Source: CAZADH01 sp964483805 (GTDB lineage: Bacteria; Muiribacteriota; Ozemobacteria; Ozemobacterales; Ozemobacteraceae). From it: 5,326 nucleotides of DNA. The stretch spans positions 1-5,326 of the forward strand of contig CAZADH010000365.1 in assembly GCA_964483805.1 (NCBI GenBank), read 5' to 3'. Numbering within the stretch: the stretch's first letter is position 1; every line of letters starts with the position of its first letter. The notes beneath the pieces are model-generated. The model was given only the letters and a program-made list of their open reading frames with translations. It did no database searches and was not told where the DNA came from. The position numbers and the translations under genes were made by a program. Positions 4,855-5,326 of the stretch are shown here, in pieces.

Positions 4855-5166
4855 TCACTTCTTCTCGTCTTTCTTCTCTTCCTTCTTCTCGTCTTTCTTT
4901 TCGTCTTTGGCATCGGCCGGCTTCTCGACCGGGACATACGCCTTGACCTTGCCGTCGAGCGCCGTCATCTTGCCCTGCAGATCGGTGACGACAGGACCCT
5001 GCGCTTGCAGGTTTTTGATCTGGTTGTCGATCTTCTCTTTGCGCTTCTTGAGGTTCTCGATGCGCTTGGCGACATCGGCCAGCAGTTTTTCTTGCTGTTG
5101 GCCGTTCAGTTTCTTGTCGTTGAGTTTGGCAGTGGCTTCGTCGATCCACTTGGTGGTCTTGGTCAC
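4855..5166 (-). CDS. Coiled-coil protein with Lys/Glu-rich repeat tail (N-terminus incomplete)
   Basis: I do not recognise this protein. The GTG at 5164-5166 is the only start codon in the frame, but nothing like a ribosome binding site precedes it, and the frame stays open and protein-like to 5292, so it is probably not the true start. Counting from that GTG gives 103 residues. Residues about 8-55 are strongly helical and charged with coiled-coil character (QQQEKLLADVAKRIENLKKRKEKIDNQIKNLQAQ). A short segment GPVVTDLQGKMTALDGKVKAYVPV (57-80) follows. The tail (88-103) is DEKK, DEKK, EEKK, DEKK. Upstream, 5167-5292 adds an Ala/Gly/Ser-rich linker (AGAASGAGSGAASGSASHAEKKD), which looks like the mature start of an exported or lipid-anchored protein. 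A periplasmic or envelope role is therefore possible, but no signal peptide is visible. A good terminator lies downstream at 4723-4759. The opposite strand reads as a Leu-rich pseudo-membrane protein only because Lys/Glu codons become Leu/Phe in antisense. Confidence 0.75.
   Translation of the reverse strand: MTKTTKWIDEATAKLNDKKLNGQQQEKLLADVAKRIENLKKRKEKIDNQIKNLQAQGPVVTDLQGKMTALDGKVKAYVPVEKPADAKDEKKDEKKEEKKDEKK
4858..4905 (-). repeat. Four tandem 12-bp units coding (D/E)EKK
   Basis: Four degenerate 12-base units lie end to end at 4858-4869, 4870-4881, 4882-4893 and 4894-4905. Units 1 and 3 are identical. On the coding strand they are almost all purine and encode DEKK, EEKK and DEKK blocks up to the stop. 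Such purine-rich tandem units can change copy number by slippage. Confidence 0.7.
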
Positions 5167-5326
5167 CCACGCATCGAAAGTCTTGGCCGGGTCTTTCTTC
5201 TCGGCATGCGAGGCCGAGCCCGCAGCCGAACCCGCGCCTGAAGCCGCGCCGGCTTTGACGGCCGGAACATCGGTCGGTGCTGACGCAGGCGCTCAGGTTG
5301 CGGCCCAGGTTGGCCTCCTGATCGGC
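5167..5326 (-). other. Upstream coding extension of the coiled-coil gene, with in-frame stop at 5293-5295
   Basis: The frame of the coiled-coil gene continues upstream through 5292 with G/C-ending codons and an Ala/Gly/Ser/Pro-rich composition (APASAPTDVPAVKAG...), and meets TGA at 5293-5295. No start codon lies between 5167 and 5292. From the right edge to the stop, another minus-strand frame reads ADQEANLGRNLSA. It would join the Ala-rich segment (…NLSA-ASAPTDVP…) if a single base near 5288 were removed. This suggests a frameshift or sequence error near the edge, with the true start and any signal peptide beyond the window. Confidence 0.45.

Noticed and set aside
4651..5241. Plus-strand frame with Leu/Phe-rich stretches that looks like a membrane protein
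   Set aside because: The Leu/Phe runs are the antisense of Lys/Glu codons in the minus-strand coiled-coil gene, and the frame runs through the terminator hairpin.

Overview
The window is a GC-rich stretch of bacterial DNA with strong G/C preference at third codon positions. The sbcC end, a Sec-exported protein and the family mix suggest a Gram-negative bacterium, proteobacterial or a related phylum. No rRNA or other taxonomic marker is present, so the lineage stays open. I see no tRNA, rRNA, CRISPR array, transposase or phage gene.

Layout from left to right. (1) Bases 2-628 (+) are the 3' end of sbcC, the ATPase of the SbcCD (Rad50/Mre11-type) nuclease; the rest lies off the left edge. (2) Bases 629-900 hold palindromic repeats: two identical 31-bp copies of a REP-like hairpin with a GTAG foot, then a larger nested inverted repeat. 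(3) Bases 901-1149 (+) are a small unrecognised ORF. (4) Bases 1150-1274 can form up to three hairpins in a row and act as the leader of (5) a secreted 227-residue protein (1275-1958, +) with two predicted beta domains. (6) After another short hairpin comes a 108-residue conserved protein of unknown function (2116-2442, +). (7) The main gene, 2656-4554 (+), encodes a 632-residue fusion of an inositol-monophosphatase-family phosphatase with an ADP-ribosylglycohydrolase (DraG/ARH). Nearly all expected metal-site motifs are visible in both halves. (8) A 300-base gap carries a strong intrinsic terminator pointing left. It serves (9) a minus-strand gene (4855-5166, open frame to 5292) for an Ala/Gly/Ser-rich, coiled-coil protein with a Lys/Glu repeat tail. 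The N-terminus of this protein is missing or frameshifted near the right edge.

The plus-strand genes are separated by 120-270 bases. Three have good ribosome binding sites of their own, and the gaps are rich in hairpins, so they look like separate transcription units more than one tight operon. No shared pathway links them. The best candidate for unusual biology is the phosphatase/ADP-ribosylglycohydrolase fusion: two hydrolases that could act in sequence on a phosphorylated, ADP-ribosylated substrate. That functional link is inferred from the fusion alone.
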